A stretch of DNA of 64,000 bases from Variovorax sp. J22P240 (lineage in GTDB: Bacteria > Pseudomonadota > Gammaproteobacteria > Burkholderiales > Burkholderiaceae_C): the NCBI RefSeq assembly GCF_030316855.1, contig NZ_JASZYR010000001.1, forward strand, positions 248,001-312,000, written 5' to 3'. A program made the position numbers and the translations under genes. Positions 45,316 to 56,371 of the stretch are shown piece by piece. The notes under the pieces were generated by a model, which was not told the origin of the DNA, did no database searches, and saw nothing but the letters and a program-made list of their open reading frames with translations. Each line of letters starts with the position of its first letter. The stretch's first letter is position 1.

Positions 45316-47364
45316 ATGTTCAAGAAAATCCTGATCGCCAACCGCGGCGAAATCGCCTGCCGCGTCATCAAGACCGCCAAGAAGATGGGCATCCTCACGG
45401 TGGCTGTCTATTCCGATGCCGACAAGGACGCGCGCCATGTCGAACTCGCCGATGAGGCAGTGCATATCGGCGCCTCGCCGAGTCGTGAGAGCTATCTGCA
45501 GGCGGACCGCATCATCGCGGCCTGCCAGCAGACCGGCGCCGAAGCGGTGCACCCGGGCTACGGCTTCCTGTCCGAGAACGAAGCCTTCGCGAGGAAGGTC
45601 GAGGAAGAGGGCATCGCCTTCATCGGCCCCAAGCACTACTCGATTGCCGCGATGGGCGACAAGATCGCCTCGAAGAAGCTCGCGAACGAGGCCAAGGTCA
45701 ACACCATTCCGGGCTGGAACGACGCCATCGAAACGGCCGAGCGCGCGGTCGAGATCGCCAAGGACGTCGGCTATCCCGTGATGATCAAGGCATCGGCCGG
45801 CGGCGGTGGCAAGGGTCTGCGCGTGGCCTACAACGACAAGGATGCCTTCGACGGCTTCACCTCTTGCCGCAACGAAGCGCGCAACAGCTTCGGTGATGAC
45901 CGGGTCTTCATCGAGAAGTTCGTCGAGGAGCCACGCCACATCGAGATCCAGGTGCTGGGCGACTCGCACGGCAACGTGATCTACCTGAACGAGCGCGAGT
46001 GCTCCATCCAGCGCCGGCACCAGAAGGTGATCGAGGAAGCGCCATCGCCCTTCATCAGCGAAGCGACGCGCAAGGCCATGGGCGAGCAGGCGGTGGCGCT
46101 GGCCAAGGCGGTGAACTACCAGAGCGCGGGCACGGTGGAGTTCGTGGTCGGCAAAGACCAGAGCTTCTACTTCCTCGAGATGAATACGCGGCTTCAGGTG
46201 GAGCATCCCGTGACCGAGGCGATCACCGGGCTCGACCTGGTCGAATTGATGATCCGCGTCGCGGCGGGCGAGAAGCTGCCGCTGGCGCAACAGGATGTGA
46301 AGCGCGACGGATGGGCCATCGAGTGCCGTATCAACGCCGAAGACCCATTTCGCAACTTCCTGCCTTCGACCGGCCGACTGGTGCGATTCCAGCCGCCGAA
46401 GGAGACCATGTTCTCGGCGGATACCCGGCATCTCTACGGCATTCGGGTGGATACGGGCGTCTACGACGGCGGCGAGATCCCGATGTTCTACGACTCGATG
46501 ATCGCCAAGTTGATTGTCCATGGCCGCGATCGCGCGCATGCCATTGCCCTGATGCGCGAGGCGCTCAATGGCTTCGTGATTCGCGGCATCAGCAGCAACA
46601 TCCCGTTCCAGGCGGCGCTGCTTGCGCATCCGAAATTCGTGAGCGGCGAGTTCAACACCGGCTTCATTGCCGAGCACTATGGCAAGGGCTTCCATGCGGA
46701 AGACGTGCCGCACGACGATCCGGATTTCCTCGTCGCGTTGGCGGCCTTCATGCACCGCCGGTATCGTGCGCGCGCATCGGGTATCAGCGGCCAACTTGAA
46801 GGACACGGAGTCAAGGTGGGCGAGCAGTTCGTGGTGGTCGTTCTGGATGACGAGGGCGAGCACGTGCACAAGCGTGTGTCGGTCACCGATTTCCATGGAC
46901 AGACGGGCTCCAGCGCCGTGGCGGTGGGCGATCGCAACTACAAGATCGACAGCAAGGCGTCGCTCGGCAGCATCCGGGTGGAAGGCAACGTCAACGGGCG
47001 CGCATTCATCGCGCAGGTGGAACGTGGCGCGGGCAAGAACCCGCTGTCGCTGCGCGTGTCGCACAACGGCACGCAGATCGAGGGGCTGGTGCTTTCGCCG
47101 CTCGGCGCGCGGCTGCTGAAGCTGATGCCATTCAAGGCGCCGCCTGACCTGAGCAAGTTCCTGATGTCGCCGATGCCGGGCCTGCTCGTCGAGGTGTCCG
47201 TGAAGCCCGGCCAGCAGGTGCAGGCCGGCGAGAAACTGGCGGTGATCGAGGCGATGAAGATGGAGAACGTATTGTTTGCGACGCAGGATGGCGTGGTCGC
47301 CAGCATCGTTGCAGCGAAGGGTGAGTCGCTTTCCGTTGACCAGGTGATCATGGAGTTTGCATGA
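45316..47364 (+). CDS. pccA: Propionyl-CoA carboxylase alpha (biotin carboxylase + BCCP) subunit
   Basis: 682 residues. The biotin carboxylase domain comprises residues 1-450: [23 protein letters not shown]-grasp loop [11 protein letters not shown], then [19 protein letters not shown]. The BT region follows. The BCCP domain is at the C-terminus, with biotinyl-lysine in EAMKMEN about 36 residues from the end. GGAAAG precedes the ATG. It overlaps the VOC gene by 4 bp. Confidence 0.95.
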   Translation: MFKKILIANRGEIACRVIKTAKKMGILTVAVYSDADKDARHVELADEAVHIGASPSRESYLQADRIIAACQQTGAEAVHPGYGFLSENEAFARKVEEEGIAFIGPKHYSIAAMGDKIASKKLANEAKVNTIPGWNDAIETAERAVEIAKDVGYPVMIKASAGGGGKGLRVAYNDKDAFDGFTSCRNEARNSFGDDRVFIEKFVEEPRHIEIQVLGDSHGNVIYLNERECSIQRRHQKVIEEAPSPFISEATRKAMGEQAVALAKAVNYQSAGTVEFVVGKDQSFYFLEMNTRLQVEHPVTEAITGLDLVELMIRVAAGEKLPLAQQDVKRDGWAIECRINAEDPFRNFLPSTGRLVRFQPPKETMFSADTRHLYGIRVDTGVYDGGEIPMFYDSMIAKLIVHGRDRAHAIALMREALNGFVIRGISSNIPFQAALLAHPKFVSGEFNTGFIAEHYGKGFHAEDVPHDDPDFLVALAAFMHRRYRARASGISGQLEGHGVKVGEQFVVVVLDDEGEHVHKRVSVTDFHGQTGSSAVAVGDRNYKIDSKASLGSIRVEGNVNGRAFIAQVERGAGKNPLSLRVSHNGTQIEGLVLSPLGARLLKLMPFKAPPDLSKFLMSPMPGLLVEVSVKPGQQVQAGEKLAVIEAMKMENVLFATQDGVVASIVAAKGESLSVDQVIMEFA

Positions 47365-47837
47365 GCCGTCCATTCAAGGTGCTGGGTATCCAGCAGATCG
47401 CGATCGGCGGGCCAGACAAGGGCCGGCTGCAGAAACTCTGGGTCGAGATGCTGGGGCTCGAAGTCACCGGCACCTTCAAGAGCGAGCGTGAAAACGTCGA
47501 CGAGGACATCTGCGCGATCGGCAGTGGGCCGTTCAAGGTCGAGGTCGATCTGATGCAGCCGCTGGACGCCGAGAAAAAGCCTGCGGTTCACACCACACCT
47601 TTGAACCACGTGGGGCTTTGGATCGACGACCTCCCGAAGGCGGTCGAATGGCTCACCGGGCAGGGTGTGCGATTCGCGCCAGGTGGGATTCGTCAGGGGG
47701 CGGCCGGCTTCGACATCTGCTTTTTACATCCCAAGGCCAACGATGAATTTCCGATCGCAGGCGAGGGGGTGTTGATCGAACTGGTCCAGGCGCCGCCGGA
47801 AGTGGTCAAGGCCTTTGCGGCTCTCGCGACAGGTTAA
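47361..47837 (+). CDS. VOC-family protein, likely methylmalonyl-CoA epimerase
   Basis: A 158-residue glyoxalase-fold (VOC) metal enzyme. The repeated beta-alpha-beta modules ([20 protein letters not shown] and [20 protein letters not shown]) and the metal-site His/Glu ([14 protein letters not shown]) are present. In this operon the missing step is racemisation of (S)- to (R)-methylmalonyl-CoA, so an epimerase role is inferred. A lactoylglutathione lyase-like activity cannot be excluded by sequence alone. Confidence 0.75.
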   Translation: MSRPFKVLGIQQIAIGGPDKGRLQKLWVEMLGLEVTGTFKSERENVDEDICAIGSGPFKVEVDLMQPLDAEKKPAVHTTPLNHVGLWIDDLPKAVEWLTGQGVRFAPGGIRQGAAGFDICFLHPKANDEFPIAGEGVLIELVQAPPEVVKAFAALATG

Positions 47838-47855
47838 GCCTGCGGGAGCCTCTGT

Positions 47856-47876
47856 CCGGCGCCCTGGCGGCGCCGG
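47856..47876. terminator. GC-rich hairpin between convergent genes
   Basis: CCGGCGCC (47856-47863) and GGCGCCGG (47869-47876) form an 8-bp stem around CTGGC, right between the VOC stop and the rsxB stop. There is no T-run, so it would end transcription weakly, or help by Rho. Confidence 0.55.
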
Positions 47877-48506
47877 CTATTTGATGCCTGTCTTGGCTGC
47901 GCTCGCGGCTCGTGCACGAGCCAGCGCAGCCTCGACGATGGCGCGCTTGCGATCCGCCGGGGCTGTCGTATCCGGCGAGCCTTCCGGTGCCTTGACGACG
48001 GAAGATTCGGGCATCCTGCGCCGCCGGCCATGCGCTTCATAGCGGCTTCGTGCGTGGTTCGCCTGCGCTTGTGACCACGCCTGCCACCCGCTTCGGCCGG
48101 GCGTTGCCACTTCGAGCGAAATGCAGTCGACCGGGCAGACCGGGATGCAGAGCTCGCAGCCTGTGCAATGCGCCTCGATCACGGTGTGCATGCGCTTGTG
48201 GATTCCGAGGATCGCGTCGGTCGGGCACGCATCGAGACACAAGGTGCAGCCGATGCACCAGGATTCGTCGATGACCGCCATCGCCCGAGGGCCCTCGACG
48301 CCGAACTTCGGGTCGATCGGCCGGACCGGTTTGCCGGTGAGCTCCGACAAGCGAGCCACCCCTTCAGCACCGCCCGGCGGACATTGATCGATGCCTGCCT
48401 CCCCTGCCGCGATCGCGTCTGCGTAGCCCGCGCAATCAGGATAGCCGCAGCGTGTGCACTGCGTTTGCGGCAGCGCCTCCAGGAGGCGCGCGGCCAGGGT
48501 GTTCAC
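47877..48506 (-). CDS. rsxB: RnfB/RsxB-like electron transport ferredoxin
   Basis: 209 residues from the GTG at 48506, 4 bp after the preceding phaZ stop. An N-terminal Fe-S domain (PQTQCTRCGYPDCAGYADAI, then QCPPGG) is followed by two 4Fe-4S motifs, CIGCTLCLDACPTDAI and CTGCELCIPVCPVDCI. It lacks the membrane anchor of typical RnfB. No other rnf genes are adjacent, so it is an orphan B-subunit-like protein, as often seen in betaproteobacteria. Confidence 0.87.
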   Translation of the reverse strand: MNTLAARLLEALPQTQCTRCGYPDCAGYADAIAAGEAGIDQCPPGGAEGVARLSELTGKPVRPIDPKFGVEGPRAMAVIDESWCIGCTLCLDACPTDAILGIHKRMHTVIEAHCTGCELCIPVCPVDCISLEVATPGRSGWQAWSQAQANHARSRYEAHGRRRRMPESSVVKAPEGSPDTTAPADRKRAIVEAALARARAASAAKTGIK

Positions 48507-48510
48507 GATC

Positions 48511-49914
48511 TCATGGGGACGTGCGTACAGCCGAACGCGACCGCCGCGCAGGCGCCGTCTTCCGGGCCGCGGCGGCACGCTTCTTCGGCGCTGCCGTCGG
48601 CTTGATCGTGTCTTCCGCCGTCAGGACCGTTGCTTTGTCGGCGCGCTTTTGCGGCTTGTCGTGCGCTTCGATGAAGGCCTTCACTTTCGGATAGACCTGT
48701 TCGCGCCAACGGCGACCGCTGAAGATGCCGTAGTGGCCGGCACCCTTGACTTCGTAGTGGTGCTGTTCGTCCGCTGAGACGCCGGTGCACAGTTCGTGCG
48801 CGGCGCGGGTCTGTCCGGAGCCGGAGATGTCGTCGAGTTCGCCTTCGACCGTCAGCAGCCCGGTGGAGTGAATGTCCTGCGGACGCACGGGCTCACGCTC
48901 GCCTTCGGGGTTCTTCACTTCCCATGTGCCGTTGACAAGGTCGAAATCCTGGAACACGGTGCGGATGGTGTCGAGGTAGTAGTCCGCATCCATGTCGAGC
49001 ACGGCGTTGTACTCGTCGTAGAAGGTGCGGTGCGCCTCGGCGCTCGCGTCGTCACCCTTGATCAGGTTCTTGAAGTAGTCGTAGTGGCTGCTCGCGTGAC
49101 GATCCGGGTTCATCGCGACGAAGCCCGTGTGCTGCAGGAAGCCGGGGTAAACGCGGCGGCCGGCGCCCGGGAAGCCGTCCGGCACGCGGTAGATCACGTT
49201 GTTCTCGAACCACTCGAAGCTCTTGTTCATCGCCAGGTTGTTGACCGCGGTCGGCGACTTGCGCGCGTCGATCGGGCCGCCCATCATGGTCATCGACAGC
49301 GGTGTCTTCTCGCCCCGACTGGCCATCAGGGACACCGCCGCCAGCACAGGCACCGTGGGCTGGCAGACGCTGACGACATGGCAGTTGCCGTACTCAGCCT
49401 GCAAGTAACGAATGAAGTCCTCGACATAGTTGATGTAGTCGTCGAGGTGGAATTCGCCCTCGGACAGTGGCACGAGGCGGGCATTGACCCAATCGGTGAT
49501 GTAGACCTTGTGACCCTGCAGCATGGTGCGCACGGTGTCGCGCAGCAGCGTCGCGTAATGGCCCGACAGCGGGGCCACGATCAGGACCACGGGCTGACTT
49601 TTCAGCGTGTGGAGGATGTGCGGCTCGTCCGTGAAGCGCTTGAAGCGGCGCAACTGGCAGAAGGGCTTCTCGATCTCGACGCTTTCGTGGATCACAACGT
49701 CGTGCCCGTCCACCTTGACGGTCTTGATGTCGAATTCGGGCTTCTCGTAATCCTTGCCCAGACGATAAAGCAGGTCGTAGCCGGCGGCCATGCGCTGTGC
49801 GATCGGCGTCTGTCCGAAGACGGCGCCTTGGCCGTAGAGCTTGGAGGCGGCCTGCGCGAAGTCTGCAAACGGCTCCATGAGGGAGCGCTGTGCTTCGTAA
49901 AGTTGGTAGAGCAT
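48511..49914 (-). CDS. phaZ: Intracellular polyhydroxybutyrate depolymerase PhaZ
   Basis: 467 residues from the ATG at 49914. The catalytic-site region reads CHVVSVCQPTVPVLAAV with a Cys nucleophile as in Ralstonia PhaZ1-type enzymes. PLSGHYATLLRDTVRTML and GAGHYGIFSGRRWR (His) are present. It mobilises stored PHB granules, matching phbB at 1.1 kb. The last ~50 residues are a Lys/Ala-rich tail, likely for granule or DNA binding. Coupled with rsxB. Confidence 0.9.
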   Translation of the reverse strand: MLYQLYEAQRSLMEPFADFAQAASKLYGQGAVFGQTPIAQRMAAGYDLLYRLGKDYEKPEFDIKTVKVDGHDVVIHESVEIEKPFCQLRRFKRFTDEPHILHTLKSQPVVLIVAPLSGHYATLLRDTVRTMLQGHKVYITDWVNARLVPLSEGEFHLDDYINYVEDFIRYLQAEYGNCHVVSVCQPTVPVLAAVSLMASRGEKTPLSMTMMGGPIDARKSPTAVNNLAMNKSFEWFENNVIYRVPDGFPGAGRRVYPGFLQHTGFVAMNPDRHASSHYDYFKNLIKGDDASAEAHRTFYDEYNAVLDMDADYYLDTIRTVFQDFDLVNGTWEVKNPEGEREPVRPQDIHSTGLLTVEGELDDISGSGQTRAAHELCTGVSADEQHHYEVKGAGHYGIFSGRRWREQVYPKVKAFIEAHDKPQKRADKATVLTAEDTIKPTAAPKKRAAAARKTAPARRSRSAVRTSP

Positions 49915-50070
49915 CGGAGGGGCCAGATAGTTATTGCAATGCAATATATCAGTAGCCCTGTGCTCAAAGTAGGGGGAGCCCCCCACGAAACTGACACAGC
50001 CGCGACATTCGTGAGTTCTCCACGAAACGGCCTGAAAGCAGCGCGCGGTTGCACGCGCCGCCGTCATGGT

Positions 50071-51267
50071 TTAAATCACCTTGGCGATGCTCTGACAAAC
50101 GTAGTCGATGTTCTTGCTGTTGAGCGCCGCCACGCACATGCGGCCGGTGTCGGTCCCGTAGACGCCGAATTCCTCCCGCAAGCGCACCATCTGGTCCTTG
50201 GTCAGGCCCGAGTAGCTGAACATGCCGATCTGGGTCGTGATGAAGCTCATGTCCTGCTTCACGCCGGCGGCCTTCAGGCCGTCGACCAGCTTCTGACGCA
50301 TGGCCTTGATGCGCACCCTCATCTCGGCAAGCTCCTTTTCCCACACGGCACGGCGCGCCGGATCGTTGAGCACAGCAGCCACCACCGCGCCACCGTGGAT
50401 CGGCGGGTTGCTGTAGTTGGTGCGGATGGCGATCTTGAGCTGCGACAGCACGCGGGCGGCTTCTTCCTTGCTCTCGCAGAGCACCGACAGGGCGCCCACG
50501 CGCTCGCCGTACAGGCTGAAGCTCTTGGAAAAGGAGGTCGACACGAAAAAGGTCAGGCCGGCTTCGACAAACTTGCCGATTACCGCGCCATCTTCGGCGA
50601 TGCCGTGGCCGAACCCCTGGTAGGCCATGTCGAGGAAGGGGGTCAGGTTGCCGGCCTTGACGGCGGCGATCACCTGGTCCCACTGGGCCGCGGTGATGTC
50701 ATAGCCCGTCGGGTTGTGGCAGCAAGCATGCAGCACGACGATGGTGCCAGCCGGTGCGGCCTTGAGGGCGCCGAGCATGCCTTCGAAGTCGATGCCGCGC
50801 TTGGCTGCGTCGTAGTACGGGTAGCTCTCGACCTCAAAACCGGCGTTGGTGAACAGCGCGCGATGGTTTTCCCAACTCGGATCACTGATCAGCACCTTGG
50901 CGGACGGGCTGAGCTTCTTCAGGAAGTCGGCGCCGACCTTCAAGCCGCCCGTGCCGCCGATGGCCTGGATCGTGGCGACGCGACCGGACTTCACCGGCTC
51001 GCTGTCGGCGCCGAAGACGAGGCCCTTCACCGCGTTGTCGTAGGCGGCGATGCCGTCGATGGGCAGGTAGCCGCGCGCGCTGGGCGCCTTCATCATGTCT
51101 GATTCCGCGGCTTGCACGCAAGAAAGCAGCGGCAGCTTGCCGTTGTCGTCGTAGTACACGCCCACGCCGAGGTTGACCTTTTTCGGATTGCTGTCGGCGG
51201 CGTATTGCTCGTTGAGTCCCAGGATCGGGTCGCGTGGCGCCATCTCGACGGCGGTGAACATTGACAT
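50071..51267 (-). CDS. tyrB: Aromatic-amino-acid/aspartate aminotransferase (class I)
   Basis: A 398-residue PLP enzyme. HACCHNPTGYD and the lysine in SFSKSFSLYGERVGAL, with the phosphate-binding Arg after it, are conserved; the N-terminus APRDPILGLNEQYAAD matches AspC/TyrB. The NSKNIDYVCQSI end is TyrB-like. It makes phenylalanine, tyrosine and aspartate by transamination. A ~155-bp gap separates it from phaZ. Confidence 0.92.
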   Translation of the reverse strand: MSMFTAVEMAPRDPILGLNEQYAADSNPKKVNLGVGVYYDDNGKLPLLSCVQAAESDMMKAPSARGYLPIDGIAAYDNAVKGLVFGADSEPVKSGRVATIQAIGGTGGLKVGADFLKKLSPSAKVLISDPSWENHRALFTNAGFEVESYPYYDAAKRGIDFEGMLGALKAAPAGTIVVLHACCHNPTGYDITAAQWDQVIAAVKAGNLTPFLDMAYQGFGHGIAEDGAVIGKFVEAGLTFFVSTSFSKSFSLYGERVGALSVLCESKEEAARVLSQLKIAIRTNYSNPPIHGGAVVAAVLNDPARRAVWEKELAEMRVRIKAMRQKLVDGLKAAGVKQDMSFITTQIGMFSYSGLTKDQMVRLREEFGVYGTDTGRMCVAALNSKNIDYVCQSIAKVI

Positions 51268-51377
51268 TGGAAAAGTCCTTTGGGGGGTGATCGGTTCACG
51301 TGAACGCCGGACCTGCGTTACGCTGCCCGGTTCGCTTGAATTTTACCGGCCGCGCCACCACCTCCCAGAGTCACGCC

Positions 51378-53495
51378 ATGCCAGAAACCTCCGAAGTCAT
51401 TCCAGAGCGGCAACACGCCGACCCCGTGGGCCCTGCCCCGCAGGGCGAATTCATCACGTTTCCCGGGTCGCCATTCGAACTGTTCCAGCCTTATCCGCCC
51501 GCCGGCGACCAGCCGGCCGCGATCGCCGGATTGGTCGAGGGTTTGCAGGATGGTGAGGTGTTCCAGACGCTGCTGGGCGTAACCGGCTCGGGCAAGACTT
51601 TCACCATGGCCAATGTGATTGCGCGGATGGGCCGTCCCGCGATCGTTTTCGCACCCAACAAGACCTTGGCCGCCCAGCTCTACAGCGAGTTCCGCGAGTT
51701 CTTCCCCAAGAACGCGGTCGAGTATTTCGTCAGTTATTACGACTATTACCAGCCAGAGGCCTATGTGCCTCAGCGCGACCTGTTCATCGAGAAGGACAGC
51801 TCGATCAACGAACACATCGAGCAGATGCGCCTGTCGGCCACCAAGAGCGTGCTGGAGCGGCGCGACACGGTGATCGTGGCGACCGTGAGCGCCATCTACG
51901 GCATCGGCACGCCCGAGGATTACACGCAGATGCGCTTCATCATGCGGGTGGGCGACAAGATCGGCCAGCGCGACGTGATCGGGCGCTTGATCCGCATGCA
52001 GTACACGCGCAACGAGCAGGATTTCTCGCGCGGCACCTTCCGCGTGCGCGGCGACACGATCGACGTGTTTCCGGCCGAGCACAGCGAGTTGGCGATCCGC
52101 ATCGAGCTGTTCGACGACGAGATCGAGACGCTGCAGTTGTTCGATCCGCTCACGGGACGCATTCGCCAGAAGATCCCCCGCTTCACGGTCTATCCGTCCA
52201 GCCACTACGTCACGCCGCGCGACAAGGTGCTGAGCGCGGTCGAGACCATCAAGCTCGAACTCGACGACCGGCTCAAGTTCTTCGTCGCCGAGGGCAAGCT
52301 GGTCGAGGCGCAGCGCATCGAGCAGCGCACCCGCTTCGACCTCGAGATGCTCGCCGAGATCGGCCACTGCAAGGGTATCGAGAACTACACGCGCCACCTT
52401 TCGGGCGCAGCGCCTGGCGAACCGCCAGCCACGCTGACCGACTACCTGCCGAAGGACGCGCTGATGTTTCTCGACGAGAGCCATCAGATGATCGGCCAAC
52501 TCGGCGGCATGTACAACGGCGACCGTGCGCGCAAGACCACGCTGGTCGAATACGGCTTCCGCCTGCCTTCGGCGCTCGACAACCGGCCCCTGAAGTTCGA
52601 GGAATTCGAGACGCGCATGCGGCAGTGCATCTTCGTCTCTGCCACACCGGCGCAGTACGAGAAAGACAACGCCGGAAACGTGGTGGAACAACTCGTCCGA
52701 CCGACGGGACTGATCGATCCGGAGGTCGAGGTTCGGCCCGCCACCCATCAGGTCGATGACGTCCTGCAGGAGATTCGTCTCCGGGTCGACAAGCACGAGC
52801 GCGTGTTGATCACCACGCTCACCAAGCGCATGGCCGAACAACTGACGGACTACCTGGGCGACAACGGCGTCAAGGTGCGCTATCTGCACAGCGACGTCGA
52901 TACCGTGGAGCGGGTCGAGATTTTGCGCGATCTGCGTCTTGGCACCTTCGATGTCCTGGTCGGCATCAACCTGCTGCGCGAAGGGTTGGACATTCCCGAG
53001 GTGTCGCTGGTGGCTATCCTCGATGCCGACAAGGAAGGCTTCCTGCGTGCCGAGCGTTCGCTGATCCAGACCATCGGCCGGGCGGCGCGCAACCTGAACG
53101 GCAAAGCCATCCTCTACGCGGATCGCATGACGGACTCGATGAAGAAGGCCATCGACGAGACCGAGCGCCGGCGCGCCAGGCAGATCGCTCACAACGAGGC
53201 CCACGGCATCACGCCGCGCAGTATCGTGAAACAGGTTCGCGACCTGATCGACGGCGTCTACAGCGAAAAATCGGGCAAGGAAGCCGCCAAGCGTGACCTG
53301 GAGCGCGCCAAGGTGGAGGACATGTCCGAAAAGGACATCGCCCGCGAGATCAAGCGGCTCGAGAAGACCATGCTCGAGCATGCGCGCAACCTCGAATTCG
53401 AGAAAGCGGCCCGCGTGCGCGACCAGTTGGCGTTGCTGCGCGAACAGGCTTTCGGCGGGCCAGGGCACGACAACGTCGCCGTCCCGCCCGCCTGA
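51378..53495 (+). CDS. uvrB: Excinuclease ABC subunit B
   Basis: A 705-residue DNA-damage helicase-like protein of nucleotide excision repair. Walker [13 protein letters not shown], the beta-hairpin [18 protein letters not shown] box ([14 protein letters not shown]), helicase motif VI ([16 protein letters not shown]) and the C-terminal UVR domain ([20 protein letters not shown]) are all in place. Start at the ATG 51378. Divergent from tyrB. Confidence 0.97.
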   Translation: MPETSEVIPERQHADPVGPAPQGEFITFPGSPFELFQPYPPAGDQPAAIAGLVEGLQDGEVFQTLLGVTGSGKTFTMANVIARMGRPAIVFAPNKTLAAQLYSEFREFFPKNAVEYFVSYYDYYQPEAYVPQRDLFIEKDSSINEHIEQMRLSATKSVLERRDTVIVATVSAIYGIGTPEDYTQMRFIMRVGDKIGQRDVIGRLIRMQYTRNEQDFSRGTFRVRGDTIDVFPAEHSELAIRIELFDDEIETLQLFDPLTGRIRQKIPRFTVYPSSHYVTPRDKVLSAVETIKLELDDRLKFFVAEGKLVEAQRIEQRTRFDLEMLAEIGHCKGIENYTRHLSGAAPGEPPATLTDYLPKDALMFLDESHQMIGQLGGMYNGDRARKTTLVEYGFRLPSALDNRPLKFEEFETRMRQCIFVSATPAQYEKDNAGNVVEQLVRPTGLIDPEVEVRPATHQVDDVLQEIRLRVDKHERVLITTLTKRMAEQLTDYLGDNGVKVRYLHSDVDTVERVEILRDLRLGTFDVLVGINLLREGLDIPEVSLVAILDADKEGFLRAERSLIQTIGRAARNLNGKAILYADRMTDSMKKAIDETERRRARQIAHNEAHGITPRSIVKQVRDLIDGVYSEKSGKEAAKRDLERAKVEDMSEKDIAREIKRLEKTMLEHARNLEFEKAARVRDQLALLREQAFGGPGHDNVAVPPA

Positions 53496-53561
53496 CGCGA
53501 CCGCCCGGCCGGGTCCCGGACTGCAATCGGGTTTACCCCAGCAGGCCGGAGGGCCTTCTGC

Positions 53562-53585
53562 TATACTTGAGCGAAATACTCAACA
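53562..53585. promoter_or_regulatory. IscR-like binding site upstream of iscR
   Basis: TTGAG (53567-53571) and CTCAA (53579-53583) form an inverted repeat in an ATAC...-type context resembling the type 1 IscR site. It lies 140 bp before the iscR ATG, within an AT-rich promoter-like stretch (TATACTTGAGCGAAATACT). IscR would autoregulate the isc operon here. The call rests on pattern alone. Confidence 0.65.
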
Positions 53586-53724
53586 ACAAAGAAACTTCGC
53601 GATGAAGGGCCGACTCCTAATAACTGGTTCACCAGGTAAGCCGGGGTCGGGCAGGGCGGAGACGACGTCACCAAGGCCTGGTGCCAAGGTGTCATTTCAA
53701 CGGTAAGCACTCAAGGAGCTTGCG

Positions 53725-54261
53725 ATGCGTCTCACTACCAAAGGCCGCTTTGCGGTTACAGCCATGATCGACCTGGCACTGCGCCAGAACACCGGTCCGG
53801 TCACGCTGGCCGCAATCAGCCAGCGGCAGCAGATTTCGTTGTCCTACCTCGAGCAATTGTTCGGCAAGCTGCGTCGTCACGAATTGGTCGAGTCGACCCG
53901 TGGCCCCGGCGGCGGCTATTCGCTCGGCCGCAAGGCCGCGGATATCACCGTGGCAGACATCATTGTTTCCGTCGATGAGCCCATCGACGCTACCCAGTGC
54001 GGCGGCAAGGAAAACTGCCTCGGCGAAGCGGGTCGTTGCATGACCCATGAGCTCTGGGCCTCGCTGAACCAGCGCATGGTGGAATTCCTCGATTCCGTCA
54101 CGCTGCAGAAACTGGTCGACGACCAGATCGCGAAGGGCGTGCAGATCGAGAACAAGCCGGCAGTCAAGCGTGCGATTTCCAGCCAGCCAGTGGTCAAACC
54201 GATTCGCGTCAACGCCCCGAATTCCGTGTTTGCACTGGGCAACGCCTTCGCCAAATCGTGA
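53725..54261 (+). CDS. iscR: Iron-sulfur cluster regulator IscR
   Basis: A 178-residue Rrf2-type repressor. N-terminal winged helix RLTTKGRFAVTAMIDLALRQ, then LSYLEQLFGKLRRHELVEST. The three cluster ligands are in TQCGGKENCLGEAGRCM (Cys near 92, 98 and 104). It represses isc when it holds a 2Fe-2S cluster. First gene of the isc operon; AAGGAG precedes its ATG. Confidence 0.95.
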   Translation: MRLTTKGRFAVTAMIDLALRQNTGPVTLAAISQRQQISLSYLEQLFGKLRRHELVESTRGPGGGYSLGRKAADITVADIIVSVDEPIDATQCGGKENCLGEAGRCMTHELWASLNQRMVEFLDSVTLQKLVDDQIAKGVQIENKPAVKRAISSQPVVKPIRVNAPNSVFALGNAFAKS

Positions 54262-54333
54262 GCCGACGGCGCCTCCGGGCGCCGATCGAATCGTTTCGAT
54301 AAAGATTAAACCCCACGCCAGCCTGAGCCAGCC

Positions 54334-55554
54334 ATGGACGTCACTCCTCATTTCCCGATCTATCTTGACTACGGCGCGACCACGCCGGTCGATCCGCGCG
54401 TCGTCGACGCAATGATTCCCTGGTTGCGCGAGCATTTCGGCAATCCGGCGTCGCGCAGTCATGCGTGGGGATGGGAGGCGGAAGAAGCCGTGGAAAAGGC
54501 CCGCGCCGACGTGGCCGACCTGATCGGCGCCGATCCGCGAGAGATCGTCTGGACGTCCGGCGCCACCGAATCGAACAACCTCGCTCTCAAGGGCGCGGCC
54601 CATTTCTACAAGGGCAAGGGCAAGCACCTGATCACGGTGAAGACCGAGCACAAGGCCGTGCTCGACACCATGCGTGAACTCGAGCGCCAAGGTTTCGAAG
54701 TCACCTACCTGGACGTCCAGGAAGACGGCCTGCTCGATCTGGAGGCATTCAAGGCCGCCATTCGTCCGGACACCATCCTCGCGAGCGTCATGTTCGTGAA
54801 CAACGAAATCGGCGTGATCCAGGACGTCGTGGCGTTGGGCAATATCTGCCGCGAAAAGGGCGTGATCTTTCACGTCGACGCCGCGCAGGCCACTGGCAAG
54901 GTCGAGATCGACGTCAAGAACCTGCCGATCGACCTGATGAGCCTGGCTTCGCACAAGACCTACGGCCCCAAGGGCATTGGCGCGCTGTACGTGCGCCGCA
55001 AGCCGCGTGTGCGGCTCGAAGCCCAGATGCACGGCGGTGGTCACGAGCGCGGCATGCGCTCGGGCACCTTGCCCACGCACCAGATCGTGGGCATGGGCGA
55101 GGCTTTCCGGCTCGCCAAGCTCGACATGAAGGAAGACATCGCCAAGGCCCGCGCCCTGCAGCAGCGCCTTCTCAATGGCTTGAAGGACGTGGAGCAGGTC
55201 TTCATCAACGGAGATCTCGAGCACCGCGTGCCGCACAACCTCAACATGAGCTTCAACTATGTCGAGGGCGAGTCGCTGATCATGGGCATCAAGGGCCTGG
55301 CCGTTTCCAGCGGATCCGCCTGCACCTCCGCCAGCCTCGAGCCCAGCTATGTGTTGCGCGCCCTGGGTCGCAGCGACGAGCTCGCGCACAGCAGTCTGCG
55401 AATGACGATCGGCCGTTTCACGACCGAGGAAGAAATCGACTATGCGATCTCGACCATCAAGCACAACGTCGCCAAGCTCCGCGAACTGAGCCCGTTGTGG
55501 GAGATGTTTCAGGACGGCATCGACATCAGCACGATCCAGTGGTCGGCTCATTAA
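54334..55554 (+). CDS. iscS: Cysteine desulfurase IscS
   Basis: A 406-residue class V aminotransferase-fold PLP enzyme that releases sulfur from cysteine for Fe-S, tRNA and cofactor pathways. The PLP lysine is in [14 protein letters not shown], and the mobile catalytic Cys in [15 protein letters not shown] (about residue 328). The N-terminus [15 protein letters not shown] is standard. It lies 72 bp after iscR; a GGCGCC-TCCG-GGCGCC stem sits in the gap. Confidence 0.97.
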   Translation: MDVTPHFPIYLDYGATTPVDPRVVDAMIPWLREHFGNPASRSHAWGWEAEEAVEKARADVADLIGADPREIVWTSGATESNNLALKGAAHFYKGKGKHLITVKTEHKAVLDTMRELERQGFEVTYLDVQEDGLLDLEAFKAAIRPDTILASVMFVNNEIGVIQDVVALGNICREKGVIFHVDAAQATGKVEIDVKNLPIDLMSLASHKTYGPKGIGALYVRRKPRVRLEAQMHGGGHERGMRSGTLPTHQIVGMGEAFRLAKLDMKEDIAKARALQQRLLNGLKDVEQVFINGDLEHRVPHNLNMSFNYVEGESLIMGIKGLAVSSGSACTSASLEPSYVLRALGRSDELAHSSLRMTIGRFTTEEEIDYAISTIKHNVAKLRELSPLWEMFQDGIDISTIQWSAH

Positions 55555-55572
55555 AGTTCAAAGAGGTACCCC

Positions 55573-55986
55573 ATGGCTTACTCATCCAAGGTCATTGACC
55601 ACTACGAAAATCCCCGCAATGTCGGCTCCTTCGAAAAGGGTGACGATTCGGTGGGCACCGGCATGGTCGGCGCGCCGGCCTGCGGCGACGTCATGAAGCT
55701 TCAGATCAAGGTCAACCCGGAAACCGGGGTGATCGAAGATGCGCGCTTCAAGACCTACGGCTGCGGCTCGGCGATCGCCTCGTCCTCGCTCGTGACCGAA
55801 TGGGTCAAGGGCAAGACGCTTGACGAGGCCGCTGCGCTCAAGAACGCGCAGATCGCCGAAGAACTGGCCCTGCCACCCGTCAAGATCCATTGCTCGATCC
55901 TGGCGGAAGACGCGATCAAGGCCGCTGTCAGCGACTACAAGGCCAAGCACGGCGTCGCCGCCGCGACGACGGAAGCCGTTCACTGA
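55573..55986 (+). CDS. iscU: Fe-S cluster assembly scaffold IscU
   Basis: A 137-residue scaffold. The three ligand Cys occur in [23 protein letters not shown] and [11 protein letters not shown], with the LPPVK motif ([10 protein letters not shown]) recognised by HscA just before the last Cys. Start 18 bp after iscS. Confidence 0.97.
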   Translation: MAYSSKVIDHYENPRNVGSFEKGDDSVGTGMVGAPACGDVMKLQIKVNPETGVIEDARFKTYGCGSAIASSSLVTEWVKGKTLDEAAALKNAQIAEELALPPVKIHCSILAEDAIKAAVSDYKAKHGVAAATTEAVH

Positions 55987-55987
55987 C

Positions 55988-56311
55988 ATGGCTGTGACTC
56001 TGACCGAATCGGCCGCGCGCCACGTCACACGCTACCTCGGCAAACGAGGCAAGGGCGTGGGCGTGCGGCTGGGCGTCAAGACCACGGGCTGCTCGGGCCT
56101 GGCCTACAAGCTCGAGTACGTGGACGAGTTCGCGCCCGAAGACGTGGTGTTCGAAGACCATGGCATCAAAGTCCTGGTCGACCCCAAGAGCCTGGCCTAT
56201 ATCGACGGCACGCAGTTGGACTTCGTTCGCGAGGGCCTCAATGAAGGCTTCAAGTTCAACAACCCGAACGAACGCGACCGTTGCGGCTGCGGCGAAAGCT
56301 TTCGCATCTGA
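55988..56311 (+). CDS. iscA: Iron-binding Fe-S assembly protein IscA
   Basis: 107 residues of A-type carrier. Cys positions are in [13 protein letters not shown] (about 35) and the C-terminal DRCGCGESF (about 99 and 101). It carries clusters or iron to apo-proteins. It starts 2 bp after the iscU stop and is followed by a terminator-like hairpin. Confidence 0.96.
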   Translation: MAVTLTESAARHVTRYLGKRGKGVGVRLGVKTTGCSGLAYKLEYVDEFAPEDVVFEDHGIKVLVDPKSLAYIDGTQLDFVREGLNEGFKFNNPNERDRCGCGESFRI

Positions 56312-56333
56312 TCCCGACCGGCCTCGCGACCGA

Positions 56334-56365
56334 GCCGCCACCATGTCATGTGCTGGCGGCTTTTT
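56334..56365 (+). terminator. Intra-operon terminator between iscA and hscB
   Basis: GCCGCCA (56334-56340) pairs with TGGCGGC (56354-56360) and is followed by TTTTT, only 7 bp before the hscB ATG at 56372. It would trim most transcripts to iscRSUA and leave a minority for hscBA-fdx. Confidence 0.75.
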
Positions 56366-56371
56366 AACGCC

